Both the position numbers and the translations under genes were made by a program. From Ichthyophis bannanicus (Eukaryota; Chordata; Amphibia; Gymnophiona; Ichthyophiidae): 64,000 nt of DNA. The notes beneath the pieces were generated by a model. It was not told the origin of the DNA, made no database searches, and was given only the letters and a program-made list of their open reading frames with translations. Position 1 is the stretch's first letter; the number at the start of each line of letters is the position of its first letter. Shown one piece after another: positions 11,481 through 22,667 of this stretch. The stretch covers positions 1,232,661,312-1,232,725,311 of the forward strand of contig CM066031.1 in assembly GCA_033557465.1 (NCBI GenBank), in the 5' to 3' direction.

Positions 11481-13069
11481 CTCAATGTAAAGTACTGGAA
11501 ACCCCCCCTTCTCGCTGCTGGACTGCTGTCTGCATCTTAGTTTTAAGGTTGTGTTTAGATATTTAAGTTCTTTACTTACTAAGGGTTGCTAGGGATACTT
11601 ATTCTAATAAAACTATACCTAATATGTTTAATGTACTTTGTTCACCTGAAGCTTAATTAATCTCAGGTCCTTAATGTATGCCTGATGAGGATAAAGAGCT
11701 GCACCTGAGAGTGAATATGGCACCTCCTTTCCTTTAAGAGGTTTAAGCACCTATAAAGCTATGATTATCCCAGGGGTGGGTGGGTGTCGGGGAGGGAGAG
11801 AGGGAAAGAAGACTTATTAAAAGCTGACTGCTACACAGTACCCTGTCCTGTGCTAAAGGTAATATGTGACCAATTTCCAGGGGGAATCCCATAGCCCTTG
11901 TTTGGATAGATGGAGTCTTGGGTTCTAAATTTAATGAGAAAGCTCTCTTCTGTATTTTAAATTTAAACTGAAAGCTCTTTGCTGCTTCTAGGCCCTGACT
12001 GATTTAGCAAATACACTGGGTTCACAGATTAATAAGCTTCAATCTAAGAAATTTAGAAAAATTCCCAGAAGTAAATACTTACAATTGCTGATCTCTCTCC
12101 AGAAGTAGCAGTCCCCTTTTGTAGTCCTTCAAGGATATAGCTGAACTGTGAAATCCCAGCAAGCAGTTTAATAGCATTCATCAAAGCAAAACTTCAATGA
12201 CTTTCACACTTCAAAAAAGCATCCTAGGGTAGCTGTCACAAAGTGGCAGTTACAACCCAAATTAAAAAGCACGAACAGAGGTCACCTGCGTGGAACAGCA
12301 GTACAACTCCAAACACCTTGCTGGGCAGACTAGATGGGCCATGCTAGTCCTTGCTATTATTTACTATGTTATTAGGTTTTCCTTCTACCAAAGATTGTGA
12401 TTGCCTTAGACAAAGGCTGCATGCCAGTCACCACCATCTGACTTACTCCAGTTGATTCTCTTGCAGAGCCAGTTTACTCCCCTGTTGGGTAAACATCCAT
12501 TTCTTTTGTGCAAGGAGGTAGTCTCCACATCAGGACAGTGCTCCATGCAACTCAATGGTCAGCATGAGAATCAGCTGCTGGGGACTTCTTGGCTGGCTTT
12601 AGCTTATCCATGTAAGAAAGGAGTAATGGTACCTCTGCCTCCTCACCATTGCCATCCTTATCATGCTTACATAATTCAGTACCTGCAGATGTTATTCATC
12701 TACCTCCTCTGCAATCTGATTGTTACCCTCACTGATGGTCTTCTCAGCTTGTTCTGGATGCACTGTAATGGTGTAGTTGCAACCTGGCTGCTGCCCATCA
12801 GAAGCTGTGGTCTCCACTACAGGTAGGAAACAAATAGAACACTGTCAGGACCTTCTGGCCATAACTGCTATCAGACATTTTGTGCTTTGTGATGGGCAGG
12901 TAGAATATCAAAGGTAGTCATGAAGTCTACAATATGATCGGCAGACAAGTTCAAATTTTAAGGAAAAAAAGAGAATGAATTCTCAATAATATAGTAAAAT
13001 GGAAGAGATGACCAATAACATTCCCATTTCCAAATGTAGTTTCAATCTGTAATATGACCCTTAAAATAG
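11481..13069. other. Non-coding stretch with a LINE/SINE-like 3' tail
   Basis: The first few hundred bases may be CR1 5' UTR. Near 12322-12373, ggcagactagatgggccatg...tactatgtta resembles the 3' terminus of a retroposon on the plus strand, but I cannot name its family. Nothing else recognised. Confidence 0.4.
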
Positions 13070-14060
13070 AGATGGAGACAGTCCGAGGCTCCAGCCATTC
13101 CTGCATGACAAAAAATTATTCTGCTGGGCTGGTTCAAAAAAAACCTACTTTACATTTTGGTACCTGTCCACACATTTGCATGAATAATTCAGTCAAAAAG
13201 TGCCCTCATTTGTAATGCACTAGGATGCATAAGTAGAAATCTTTTCGTCTTGGCTTGGGTAGGCTTAGCCACATCTGGAAACAAACATACCTTAAGCCTA
13301 CAGAACAAGTCATCTTTACGATAGAAGAACAATTTTAATAAGAAATCATGATCACAATCTAAAACTAACTTTTCCCCTAAAGATATTTTCAATAGAGCTT
13401 TCAAATCTGTGTCTCCAGATCCAAATCTTTCATAAGTGCATTCCCCTTGATATTCTTAGGAAGAGGCTTTAGCTATCATAGATCATGCCTCTTCTGGAGT
13501 TTTAAAAAATTCCCAATACGTACAGTATATCTTAAACATCTCAGCAGGGGAAACAATTGTCGGTGTATGAAAATTAAACAGGCATGTATTCTGCTACCAA
13601 ACAATTATTTCCAAAGCTTCAGTTTTATTCAGAGCCAGTAAATTCCCTTTGAACTAAGAGACTACAATTTCATGATCCTGCTTCACAGAGGATCCAACAG
13701 TATCCAGGCTTTTAAATGTTTTAAGCTCATTCTGTTGGGTCTTCAGAAAGTTATCATTTTCTGTTTAGGAAAAACTGATTCTGGGCTCACTTTTTGTAAG
13801 ACATCCAGTCCGCCTAACAAAGTTTTGTCATTACTCTGAGGTGAACTCAAACAACCCATCATCTCCACTTCCTGATCCTTGGTCTGCTGACATAATTGCA
13901 GATTCACGTTCTCCTCCACAGTCTCGATGGGGAGTTGAATTACTCCACCAGACTCTCCTGTCTCAATTTCCAAAGTTCTTCAGGCAACAGGAGCATTGTC
14001 TACTCCCTCTGCAAGCAACAAGGGACACAACATTGGCCCATTTTCCACCTTAGGGTCTTT
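13070..14060 (-). pseudogene. L1-type LINE ORF1 remnant
   Basis: L1 ORF1p is a trimeric RNA-binding chaperone. Reading the minus strand, a middle section near 13600-13450 gives SPAEMFKIYCTYWEFFKTPE, matching the RRM-domain block of L1 ORF1. Residues near 13320-13220 give KVCLFPDVAKPTQAKTKRFL, the C-terminal-domain block. Near 13175-13085 CKCVDRYQNVK (stop) VFFEPAQ matches the end of that domain. Several in-frame stops and phase changes mark it as dead. ORF2 was not found beside it. Confidence 0.65.
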
Positions 14061-14235
14061 AGGGCTGAGGGGTAGAATCTGCAAAGCTGGCCTAAGTGAA
14101 ACTTCCAGCATGAAATGAGGGGTTGTCTCTCCTCCTCCTGATGACTTCCCCTATGAGATGCCACTGGCTTAAGCTTAATTGGCCTGACATTGCATCCGTC
14201 ACATCTGGGTGGTTTCTAACTTTGCCTCTCCTTGA

Positions 14236-14300
14236 TGGGTTTAAAAAAGGTTTGGACAAGGTCCTGAAGGAAAGGTCCATAAACCATTATTAAAAGCAGA
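14236..14300 (+). mobile_element. CR1 LINE fragment (end of ORF2)
   Basis: gtttaaaaaaggtttggaca and aaaggtccataaaccattat correspond to the last codons of CR1 ORF2 (GFKKGLDK...SINHY). Only this piece is retained. Confidence 0.6.
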
Positions 14301-14382
14301 TCCACCCTTACCATGCAACAGGAAACAGGATGGAGTGTATCCCTTCTCCCACCAGCCCAAAAGTCATAATGCATATATCAGC

Positions 14383-14534
14383 ATGGCGATGAGACAGCCC
14401 AACTTCAGTGATGCGGAGACAAGGCTGCTGGTGACCATAGTGCTGGAAGAGGAGGATGTGCTCCTCAGGGCACAGGAGGTCAACCCATGCAGCAGCACAC
14501 AGGGGCTGGGAAAGATCCGCACCGCCCTTGCTCA
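14383..14534 (+). pseudogene. Myb/SANT-like exon 1
   Basis: From ATG at 14383 or 14389 the frame reads MRQPNFSDAETRLLVTIVLE and then EEDVLLRAQEV, matching the first helices of Myb/SANT-like domains ('xxPNFTDEETxxLV'). It ends at a good splice donor (a|gtaagt, 14534/14535), leaving two bases of a codon. The frame is open for at least 48 codons upstream and downstream, and the first helix looks intact. Confidence 0.6.
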
Positions 14535-15529
14535 GTAAGTACATACAAACACAAACATGCACACATGGGAATAGAGAGAAGCCAGCAGGCAGCAGTTGCA
14601 CACATGCATAGACTGAAACAGGCAACACAAAGTGACGGAGAGAGTGCAGAAATGTGAAAGGTCTGTCATGTGCAGGATGTATGCATGTGGTTCTGCAAAA
14701 GCATGGCAAATTCCTAGGATAGCAGCACCAGTAAACAGCACAACTATGGAGAACAAGATGCACGGCTACACATTATGAAACCCAATGTGGACACAGATCT
14801 AGTTGTAATTGTGGAGACTGTGCATTCTGTAGCTGAAGAAAGTTATACCACACATGTCATATATATAAAGCATGACATAACAAAAATGTCCAAATCCTGT
14901 GTGTAGTGCATAGTGGTGACCAAGAGAGCATGTACAATGCTAGGCGAGAATAGGAAAGGCATGGAGAACATAACCAAGGATGTGAGCAGTGATTATGCAG
15001 GGTGTTGTTATCACATCAGCGTGTCGTCACGGTGCTGTACACTGTCACCTTAACATTGCCATACACATAATAAAGGGCCCCTGAGAAACTGAAGCAGACA
15101 TAAACAAACATATAATGCACTGTGAAGAGACATGGCTACAAGGAATGTAAGTGGGAAATGAATGTTCCTTTGGGTCACAAAACAGTGGCCTAACCATTAG
15201 ACCAGCCCCCCATGCTGTCAAACTGATGCAGTTATTGCAGTCTAGGTTATCCTCCCAAAAAAGCATGTAGCTTAAGAATAGATTTGGCAAAGGAACAACC
15301 AAATGCAAAAGGGGTGGAATTATACCCCACAGAGCAAAGACACCAAAGGGAAAGGCACCCACAACCCTGAAAACATATGGCAGAGGGGATACATGATACA
15401 ACATCAGAAAGTATGGAAGTGGCCCACATACATCAGTGTACTGTGCTGCAATATACACATCAAGTTGATGCAGAAACCTGGTGACCCAGCAGCCCCTGTG
15501 TAGACTATGAAAGATATAACCTGAAGTAG

Positions 15530-15655
15530 CTCATCTGGCCACTCCCACAGAGACCATGGAGGTTAAAATGACTCAACAGAGGAGCACCTATGGGAATCAA
15601 ACCTTGGTTTCATCAGTTCTAGGTATTCACAGCAACCATTATGTCACCCCGTTGC
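15530..15655 (-). mobile_element. tRNA-derived SINE (fragment)
   Basis: On the minus strand a tRNA-like head has an A-box-like tgacataatggttgctgtg and a B-box-like ggtttgattccca, followed by the same short body seen in the SINEs at 17968 and 19503 (ending near 'ccatggtctctg'). Confidence 0.55.
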
Positions 15656-16051
15656 TATGTTTTATGGTACCGTGATAAAGTAGACATAGTACGGAATACG
15701 GAAAGTGGCCATAGGCAACCCTATTGTGGACCAAGAACATACCACATGTTTACAGTCACTGTGGAATCAAAATTGGGAATCAGATACAGGATGATGTAGT
15801 AAAAGCTGTCAGTGTAGCAGGCCTGAAATATAGTATTGTCAACTACCTGGTGGTAAGGCCAGAAAACATTGCAAAAGGGGACCCAGTAAAGCATCACCCA
15901 CCCTGTGACTAGCATGTAAACCTGCCAGGTACATGTAACCTAGACTGCCCATATTTGGAAATATGAAACTGGGCTTGCTGCACCCTGATCTGACCCTGTA
16001 TGGCATGGCATCTGTACCTAGGAGTGATAAGGTATGTCTCCTCTCCACAGA

Positions 16052-16164
16052 CAATTCCACATCATGCACAATTTGGAGTCGTATAGGGTGTGATTCTGCA
16101 CCATTCGCAGGACAAGGCCTCGCCTGATAATCCATATCCAGCAACAGCTGCTGCAGGAGCAAGG
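16052..16164 (+). pseudogene. Candidate exon 2 of Myb/SANT-like gene
   Basis: The segment is preceded by the acceptor-like ctcctctccacag and followed by the donor aag|gtgagt. In the phase carried from exon 1 it reads to ...IIHIQQQLLQEQ but has one TGA near 16091. Support comes from the splice sites and the Gln-rich end; there is no domain match. Confidence 0.4.
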
Positions 16165-17967
16165 TGAGTGTTGTGACAGAAACCTAGGCCAGGTGAGAGG
16201 CAGACATGCACCCTCTACAGAGGCAGACCACCACAACCACCACCATAAGTACTGACAATATGGGCACCAGGCAAATTACATGGTGTATGCTGAGATGTCA
16301 GACATTTATTGGCTAGCTGGGAGGACAATCTAATTGATACCAACATCATTCATAAATGTGGGGCCAGAGTGTATCAACAGACACACACACACAGTACACA
16401 AGATGGAGAGGAGCAGGAGCATAACAGAGCATCTGTGAAGACGGGGTTTGCTGTGTCAGAGAGGGAGTATGACACACTGACAATGGTTGGCTATCCTGGG
16501 GACACAAAGGAGGATGTAAGGATGTGTGCAAGTCCCATCTGCAGAGAAGGACATACAGAAAAGGGGTCTGACACAAGCATGCAGCCCCCAAGAAGGGCCG
16601 TATACACAGATACTGTATAGCAAAGGAGGTGATGCGCTGCTGAATATATGCACACATTGCTCATTAGGTTGATTATTCACTGGAGTCAGAGGATCATATG
16701 GAGTCACTGAGTGGACATGAGAAGGATGGACCAGGAATAAAGCTGGGCCTAATGTGAGAGGAAGATGGAGTCGCCACAGACAAACCACTGTGATCCAAAT
16801 AAACCCGCTAGCTTGAGTGGCCTGTCGGTAGCAATCCCCAGATCCGATAGAATGTTGGCCATGTGACCTCTGCAGAAGTGTGCCACTGCCCCATTAATGA
16901 CATGCTCATGTGGGACAAGGAGCGGAAGGAGCCAGATAAAGATGCCACACCAACACATGACACCAGTAATGCATCACCAGATGCAATGCGCTATACATAC
17001 ATGCCCTGAATCAACTAGCCACAGATACAGTGTGTTCACTCTCCAGAACTGAGGAAAAGCACCTGACACCAATGTTCCAAACATATAACCAGCAGACGTA
17101 TCACTGACAAGCGAGTAATAGCAACTTAAGAAAGTGGTGACAGAGTCTGATGCAATGCCATAGCAACCCATTCACATCAATCCCACCTAGGGATCTGTTG
17201 GTGGCAGTAGCAGCCAGTCAGCCCCAACAATGGAATGTCAACACTGTTCTCATATAAGGGAGTGTAAAAGATGTACAAGCTACTGGCCATGAAAGCCCCA
17301 AATGAGCAGTCCTGTACACAGCATCCCACAAGAAAGATGGAAAGTTGGCATTCATAGTACGTGAGGTGGCCACTAGGTCCAATAATAGCATATTATTCCT
17401 GTAATCACCAAGGACCTGATATTCGAAAGGCAATTACATGATTTACAGCCCAGTAAACAATGTAAATGCCTTAAATCAGGATATTCAATGGCACTTGCAT
17501 GGTTAATGCCACTGAATATCCACTTCTAACCCCGCTACACGTCCCAGTGCTATGCAGTTAGCATCGGGGCATATTGGGGGCATTCCAGGGTGGAGCAGAG
17601 GTGAAGATTGTCACTAACTGGGTAGTGGTGATAGTGCACTGCTACCCAGTAAGTAATTGGCGGGTAAAACTAGGCATAACAAAGCTGGCCTAGTTTTACC
17701 TGTGGAAGCTAACTGGGTAGTGGTGCAATTTTGCTGCTACTCGGTTAGCATCCGTGGTTCCAGGGCATGTATGGTGACCCTAGATAGTCAATATCATCAC
17801 CGTGGCATTGAATATCCAGGGTTAAAGGTTGGTGGGCAGGGCTATGCGCCATGGGGGCACATAGCCTGCCCAATTCAATATCAGGCCCCAAGTGTCCAAT
17901 ACGGCCATATCATTGTAGTCAAGGTAGCTAGTATTGACATGTACAAGAAACAGACACATTGATAGCT

Positions 17968-18096
17968 TGGAATCACCTGAGGCAATGGATGGATAAGGGA
18001 CTTGCCTAACCATGTAAGAAGTGCAGTGGGAATTGAATCCATGCCACTGTGATCCCAACTCAGTGCTCAAACCATTTGCCCACTCCTCCACTCCCT
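17968..18096 (-). mobile_element. tRNA-derived SINE
   Basis: The inverse complement begins gagtggaggagtgggcaaat (A box) with the B-box-like ggattcaattcccac, then aggcaagtcccttatccatc and 'cattgcctcagg'. The head and body match the SINE at 20537. Age appears high. Confidence 0.65.
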
Positions 18097-18187
18097 TCCA
18101 CCCTCATCCTGCTGTTGAGCTGACATAGAGCAAGCACACAGACAATGGACTGCAGCTAATCATCACATATTTGTCTCCCATTAACAG

Positions 18188-19240
18188 ATGTGCCCGAGGA
18201 GAACTCCTCCACCACCTTCTCCCGATGTGTCCTCAATGGACACTGCAGAGGACCCTGACACCTCAACACCATGAGCCCCAGTATGAGAAACGGGAGCAGC
18301 AGTGCCACCAGGCACACCAATAACACCCTAGGCAGCCCTATTGTGCTGTTTAATCCCTCCCTTCGGAGGAGGCTAAGGAGAAAGAGGAGGGAGTGTTAGA
18401 GATGTCAGAGGTGTCTAGCTCCTCCGATGTGGAGGGCTTACATAGCACTGGGCATGAGGTACCTGGTCCTCTTGGACAGATGGTGAGGTCTGAGATGGGG
18501 GGCATGGGCCTGGAGCATGCTGAGTCCCCTGAAGAGGGGATGTCCAGGAGGAGCATTTTTGGACCCTATTTCTTGAGCCTACAGAGGAGGGGCATTGTCA
18601 CAGGGATGGGAGTGTGGAGGGGGAGGAGGCTGTGGGGGCTCAGGGGGATGGGAGCGCTGAGGGGGAGGAGGTCACGGGAGGTCGGGGTGAAGGGAGCGGT
18701 GAGGGGGAGGAGGCAGTAGTGGTGCTGAGGGATGGGAGTGGGGAGGGGGAGAAGGCAGTGGTGGTGCTGGGGGATGGGAGTGGGGAGGGGGAGGAGGCTG
18801 TGGGGGGCCAGGGGGATGGGAACAGTGAGGGGAAGGAGGCAGTGGGTGATCAGGGGGTTGGGAGCAGCGAGGGGGAGGAGGCAGTGGTGTTGCTGAGGGA
18901 TAGGAGCAGGGAGAGGGAGGAGGGTGGGATGTTGCTGGATGATGGCAATGGGGAGGGGGAGGATGCTGGCACCAGGCTGCCACTTCCCACCTCCCCTCCT
19001 GCTGGGGTGCATGATGAGGAGGCACCAGTGTCCAGTGCATGCTTGATGGAGGTCTTGACATCACTGAGCATTCCATTCAGCAGGGTCTCATTGACCTGTG
19101 TAGGCCACTGGACTTCCTCATCATGCACCTCAAGGGTCTTCGAGGGGAGGTGAGTGGCCTGCGTGAGGAGGTACATTGCCTCTTCCAGCCACACACCTCT
19201 TTCCCAGTCCCTCCAGCTGGAGGGATGGAAGGGCAGTAAG
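18188..19240 (+). pseudogene. Candidate last exon: acidic repeats and coiled coil
   Basis: It starts after the acceptor ttgtctcccattaacag. Open stretches read SEVSSSSDVEGLHSTGHEVP (18405-18465), then about 8 repeats rich in Gly, Glu and Val, and finally (19039-19238) a heptad-like segment with LIDLCRPLDFLIMHLKGL and LREEVHCLF. These lie in different phases, so at least two frameshifts have occurred. An early stop follows the splice junction. Confidence 0.4.
18603..18970. repeat. G-rich coding-phase minisatellite (about 42-48 bp units)
   Basis: Units such as gggatgggagtggggagggg plus gaggaggctgtggggg recur about eight times. In the plus frame each unit encodes roughly 15 residues of the pattern G-D-G-S-G-E-G-E-E-A-V. 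The unit length is near a multiple of three, so the array could expand without breaking the frame of the Myb-like gene. Confidence 0.75.
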
Positions 19241-19356
19241 GCAGGCAGCCCCATTGGTCAATGGGGAATTGGATTCCAGCTTGGGCAGTCCCTGATCCAT
19301 GTAAATAATCAAGATATGAGCACATGTGTAGCTGTGTACAGACACGTAGATTGTGC

Positions 19357-19362
19357 AATAAA
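19357..19362 (+). promoter_or_regulatory. Polyadenylation signal AATAAA
   Basis: AATAAA about 120 bases after the last open stretch of the Myb/SANT-like gene; a plausible end signal, position-based only. Confidence 0.4.
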
Positions 19363-19502
19363 TATATCTATTTCTCTGAGAGTGGTTGAGTATGTAATAT
19401 GTTTGAATATGAGTTGCTTAATACTGCTTGACCAGATATGTTTCAAAGAGGTTTACAATGGGAACATAAATTAAATGTGGATAGTGATATCTTGGATATA
19501 TC

Positions 19503-19612
19503 TGAGGCAATGGAGGGTAAAAACTCCTGGCCAAGGCAGTGCTAACAGGAATCAAACCATGGGCTGTGGGTCACCAAGCCCATGTGCCAACCATTACACC
19601 ATTCCTCCTGAC
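19503..19612 (-). mobile_element. tRNA-derived SINE
   Basis: The minus strand shows ggaatggtgtaatggttggc (A box) and catggtttgattcctgtt (B box), then a body ending 'ccctccattgcctcag'. Same family as the other SINEs here. Confidence 0.65.
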
Positions 19613-20519
19613 CCTGACTGTTGTCATCTGTCAGTCATGTGGGAGAACTGCATCAAATGTCGCTCAGGGCAGGGACTGTCTGAGAACTCTGGACAGTTCT
19701 AAGCAAAGTTTGCCACCGTGTGCCATCACAGTGAACAAGGACCCACCCAACAGTTACATGTAACACATGCATGGCTGGATCAGCAAAGGCTGGACACTGA
19801 TGTTTGTTTGTGCCACTCTGAGGAGGCACTTGTCAAATGTTGGCCCCTGTGCATGCGCCCTCTGTGAGGGGGAGTGCCAGGGGCAGGGGCTGGGGCCATG
19901 GGTGGCCCATGTCACATTGACAGATGGCCAATAGCCCTGTGATTAGCCAATAGCCATCTCTACTTTACCTTGAGGGATACCAGAGATGGGACAGGATAGG
20001 CAGGGATGCAGGAAGGGAATAGCAGGGGCATCTGAGAGCACCCATGCAGACAAGAAGTAGAAATTACTGAGGGAAAAGATCAGTGAAAAATACTAGAGGA
20101 GATTAAAATCATTATTAAAAAGTGTTTTAACATCACAGAATAAGATACATGCCATTAATCAGCTGGCAATTCCTGTACTCTCATACAGCTTTAGGATTGT
20201 GGACTGGCCTCACAAAGATCTTGAAAAACTGGATGGGTGAACAAGAAAACTCCTCTATGCCCATGAAGTAATTTACAAGAACCAGTGTATGCCAAGACTG
20301 TACATCCTTAGAGCTGAAGGAGGGCTAGGCTTCATAGAGATCAATTATACATACAGAGCTACTATCATAGGCCTCCAGGCCTACCTAACTGCATCATCGG
20401 ATCCAAATGATCAAAAAGAGCTGAAATATGAAAGTAGACGTCCAGAATCTGTTTCTGTCATCAAACTTGGACAAGCATTCTGACAACTAGAAGGAATAAG
20501 TAAGAATCCACAGGCATAC
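19613..20519. other. Stretch without recognised gene
   Basis: Short open frames only; a tract of mixed composition with nothing assignable to a family. Confidence 0.4.
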
Positions 20520-20536
20520 CAGGAAAAGCCCCCAAT

Positions 20537-20831
20537 TATTTATTTATTTATTTATTTAATTCTCTTATATACCGCGCTATTCTGCATCAGTGCGGTTTAC
20601 ATTGAACAAACTGAAATTACATTGAACAGGGCATTATAACTTGGAGATAACTATTTTACAGGGAACATGGGCTACGGAGGGTTAAGTGGCTTGCCCAAGA
20701 CCACAAGGAGCACCTGTGGGACTAGAAACCCCAGTCCTTCCGGACCAAGGTTGCTGTCCTCTAGTGGGATTTGAACCCCCAACCTTCCGGCCTGAAGTAC
20801 CTTGCCCCAACCACTAGGCCACTCCTCCACT
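20537..20831 (-). mobile_element. Full-length tRNA-derived SINE with TSD
   Basis: On the minus strand it starts gagtggaggagtggcctagt (A box) with ggttcaaatcccac (B box), continues through a body with 'cttgggcaagccacttaacc', and ends in a LINE-like tail and (taaa)n. It is flanked by cccaat at 20531-20536 and 20832-20837. Removing it restores symmetry of the surrounding foldback element. A second tRNA-like remnant (near 20715-20745) suggests a partly duplicated head. Confidence 0.8.
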
Positions 20832-21104
20832 CCCAATGCCATCAAAATCCTGTCAGGTACCGGTGCCCTGACAGAAAGTGACTACCTGGTGGTCTAGTGG
20901 CTCCTTACCCCACCCCCCACTAAAATAAAATAACCTGGTGGTCTAGTGGCCCCTGAAACTTCCACCCCTACTCCAAATTAAAATAAAACAATCTGGTGAT
21001 CTAGCAGCCCCTGAAACTCCCACCCGCACCCAAATTAAATTAAGATAAAATAACCTGGTGGTCTAGCAGCCCCTAAATCCACCTCCTTCCACCAGGTACC
21101 TTAA

Positions 21105-21207
21105 CCCTTTCAGACTGTATGTCCACTGTAATGGATGTCATGTTTATTCATTGAATTCCATGTATATATATATATGGTGTCTGTGAAAAAATTCAGGTCT
21201 GAAAGGG
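21105..21207. mobile_element. piggyBac-like MITE with TTAA duplication
   Basis: Ends ccctttcagact... and ...ggtctgaaaggg are inverted repeats, flanked by TTAA at 21101-21104 and 21208-21211. The intact mirror arm (near 21345-21355) reads through a single TTAA, confirming a clean TTAA insertion. About 103 bp, non-coding, with a (ta)n stretch inside. Confidence 0.8.
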
Positions 21208-21733
21208 TTAAAATAAGCAGGAGCACTGCCTACATGCTCCTGCTCTAGGTCTGCCATCTTGAAAAATGGCAGCCTCTGGCCACACACGGTGCATTTTTCA
21301 AGATGGCAGACCCAGAGCAGGAACACTTGGCAGTGCTCCTGCTTATTTTAAGGTACCGGATAGGGGGTGTGGATTTAGGGGCCGCTAGACCACTAGGTTA
21401 TTGTATTTTAATTTAATTTGGGGTAGGTGGTGGGAGTTTCAGGGGCTGCTAGATCACTAGATTATTTTTTTAGGGTGGGGGAGGGGGTTTCAGGGGCCAC
21501 TAGACCATTTTGTTTTAATTTGGGGTGGTGGTGGGGGTTTCAGGGGTCGCTAGACCACCTGGTTATTTTATTTTATTTGGGGTGAGGATGGGGATTTCAT
21601 GGGCTGCTACACCACCAGGTTATTTTATTTTAGTGGGGCTGGGGGTACAGGTACCATTAGATCACCAGGTAGTCACTTTCTGTCAGGTCACTGGCCCCCG
21701 ACAGTATTTTGATGGTACTGGGGCTTTTCCCTG

Positions 21734-22280
21734 TGCCACGATCATCCCCAATGGCATCAGGATATTGTTGGGACTGATATGCAAATTAGCCACACAGTGT
21801 TCATTTCTCTGGTTGAGCATGCCAAACTAGCCCTGACTTCTGCACATATGTTTGTCTTGCTCTCCCATTTGAACGCTGCCACTGCTCATTTGCATGCACA
21901 TGGTTACTTCATCCTTCATTTGTATACCCTATCCTTGTTGCATCATGCATTAAAACATGCATGTCTAGCACCAGCTTGATAGCTAGGCTTTTACTTGATC
22001 TGAGGCAGCCATGCTCACAGGGGGGTGTTGATGGGCATGAATCCATGTCTACTGGGTTAGTACAGTAGTATGCTAGCCAATAGGCTATCCCTCCACTCTG
22101 CAGAAATTGTGATAAACAGCAGTAACTATGACATGGTGGAGGTGGAAGAGGGATGGCTTGGGGGTATGTGACGTGTGACCTAGGACCTGATTATTCACAT
22201 GGGTCAGCAGGATATTGCCTATTTGGGGCCCAACAATGCATACCAATTTTCTTCAGATATCATGCTGATGTACAATATAT
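21734..22280. other. Spacer with a decayed SINE
   Basis: Between the foldback and hAT elements. A degraded tRNA-like SINE (minus, about 21985-22100) has ggatagcctattggctagca and ggattcatgccc. The rest is not recognised. Confidence 0.5.
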
Positions 22281-22363
22281 ACTGTAGGCAGGCCCGGATT
22301 TACCTATACGCCATGTACGCCATGGCGTAGGGCCCACAGCTGGCAAGGGCCCACAAAAAGCTG

Positions 22364-22599
22364 CCGCGGGGCCCCCTCTGCCCTGCCGAATCCCCGGCTG
22401 AGCCCCTCCGTGCCGGTTTTGATTTGGCGCGAAGGGAGAGTGTCTCCCTCGCGTCTCTGTTAAGCCCGCAGGGGCTGATGGGAAATTTCCCATCAGCCCC
22501 TGTGGGCTTAACAGAGACGCGAAGGGAGACACTCTCCCTTCGCGTCTCTCAAAGCCGTCGCGGAGGGAAGGATTCGGCAGGGCAGAGGGGACCCCGCGG
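22364..22599. repeat. Long near-perfect hairpin inside the hAT element
   Basis: The left arm begins ccgcggggccccctctgccc and the right arm ends ggcagaggggaccccgcgg. The centre is tgatgggaaatttcccatca (22478-22497). The inner arms of about 58 bases are nearly identical; the outer part is less perfect. It could extrude as a cruciform or fold in RNA. Confidence 0.85.
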
Positions 22600-22667
22600 T
22601 ACCGTCTATGCTGCCGCGGCCTTGGTAGCAGCCAGCGGTTTTGCTTTTTTAAAATTACATTATACTT

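Larger units (their letters stand above)
14383..19362 (+). pseudogene. Spliced Myb/SANT-like gene remnant (Harbinger/MYPOP type)
   Basis: Three blocks fit a small gene. Exon 1 (14383-14534) encodes a Myb/SANT-like start. Exon 2 (16052-16164) has clean acceptor and donor sites. Exon 3 (about 18188-19240) encodes acidic repeats and a coiled-coil-like end, and AATAAA lies at 19357-19362. Such proteins are DNA-binding partners of PIF/Harbinger transposases, and similar genes are annotated as MYPOP-like. Joining the blocks at the splice sites gives a stop in exon 2 and another early in exon 3, so this copy is probably dead. It could also be a fragment of a Harbinger transposon; no transposase was seen nearby. 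Confidence 0.5.
20520..21733. mobile_element. Foldback (long inverted repeat) element with two insertions
   Basis: The left arm (from caggaaaagcccc at 20520) and right arm (ending ggggcttttccctg at 21733) are inverted copies for several hundred bases. Both carry mirrored 'gacagaaagtgactacctgg' and repeated 'cctggtggtctagtggcccc' units. The centre near 21270 holds an inner hairpin (gccatcttgaaaaatg / catttttcaagatggc). A SINE (20537-20831) and a TTAA-flanked MITE (21105-21207) interrupt the left arm, while the right arm lacks both, which proves the insertions. No clear TSD was found. Confidence 0.8.

Noticed and set aside
18603..18970. CRISPR-like array
   Set aside because: Units are directly adjacent without unique spacers; it is a minisatellite in a vertebrate genome.
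18566..19254. Minus-strand Pro/His/Leu-rich frames over the minisatellite
   Set aside because: Antisense of the tandem repeat; low complexity, no family resemblance.
20537..20831. A real tRNA gene
   Set aside because: A and B boxes are present, but the tRNA-like part has a SINE body, tail and TSD, and no plausible full cloverleaf.
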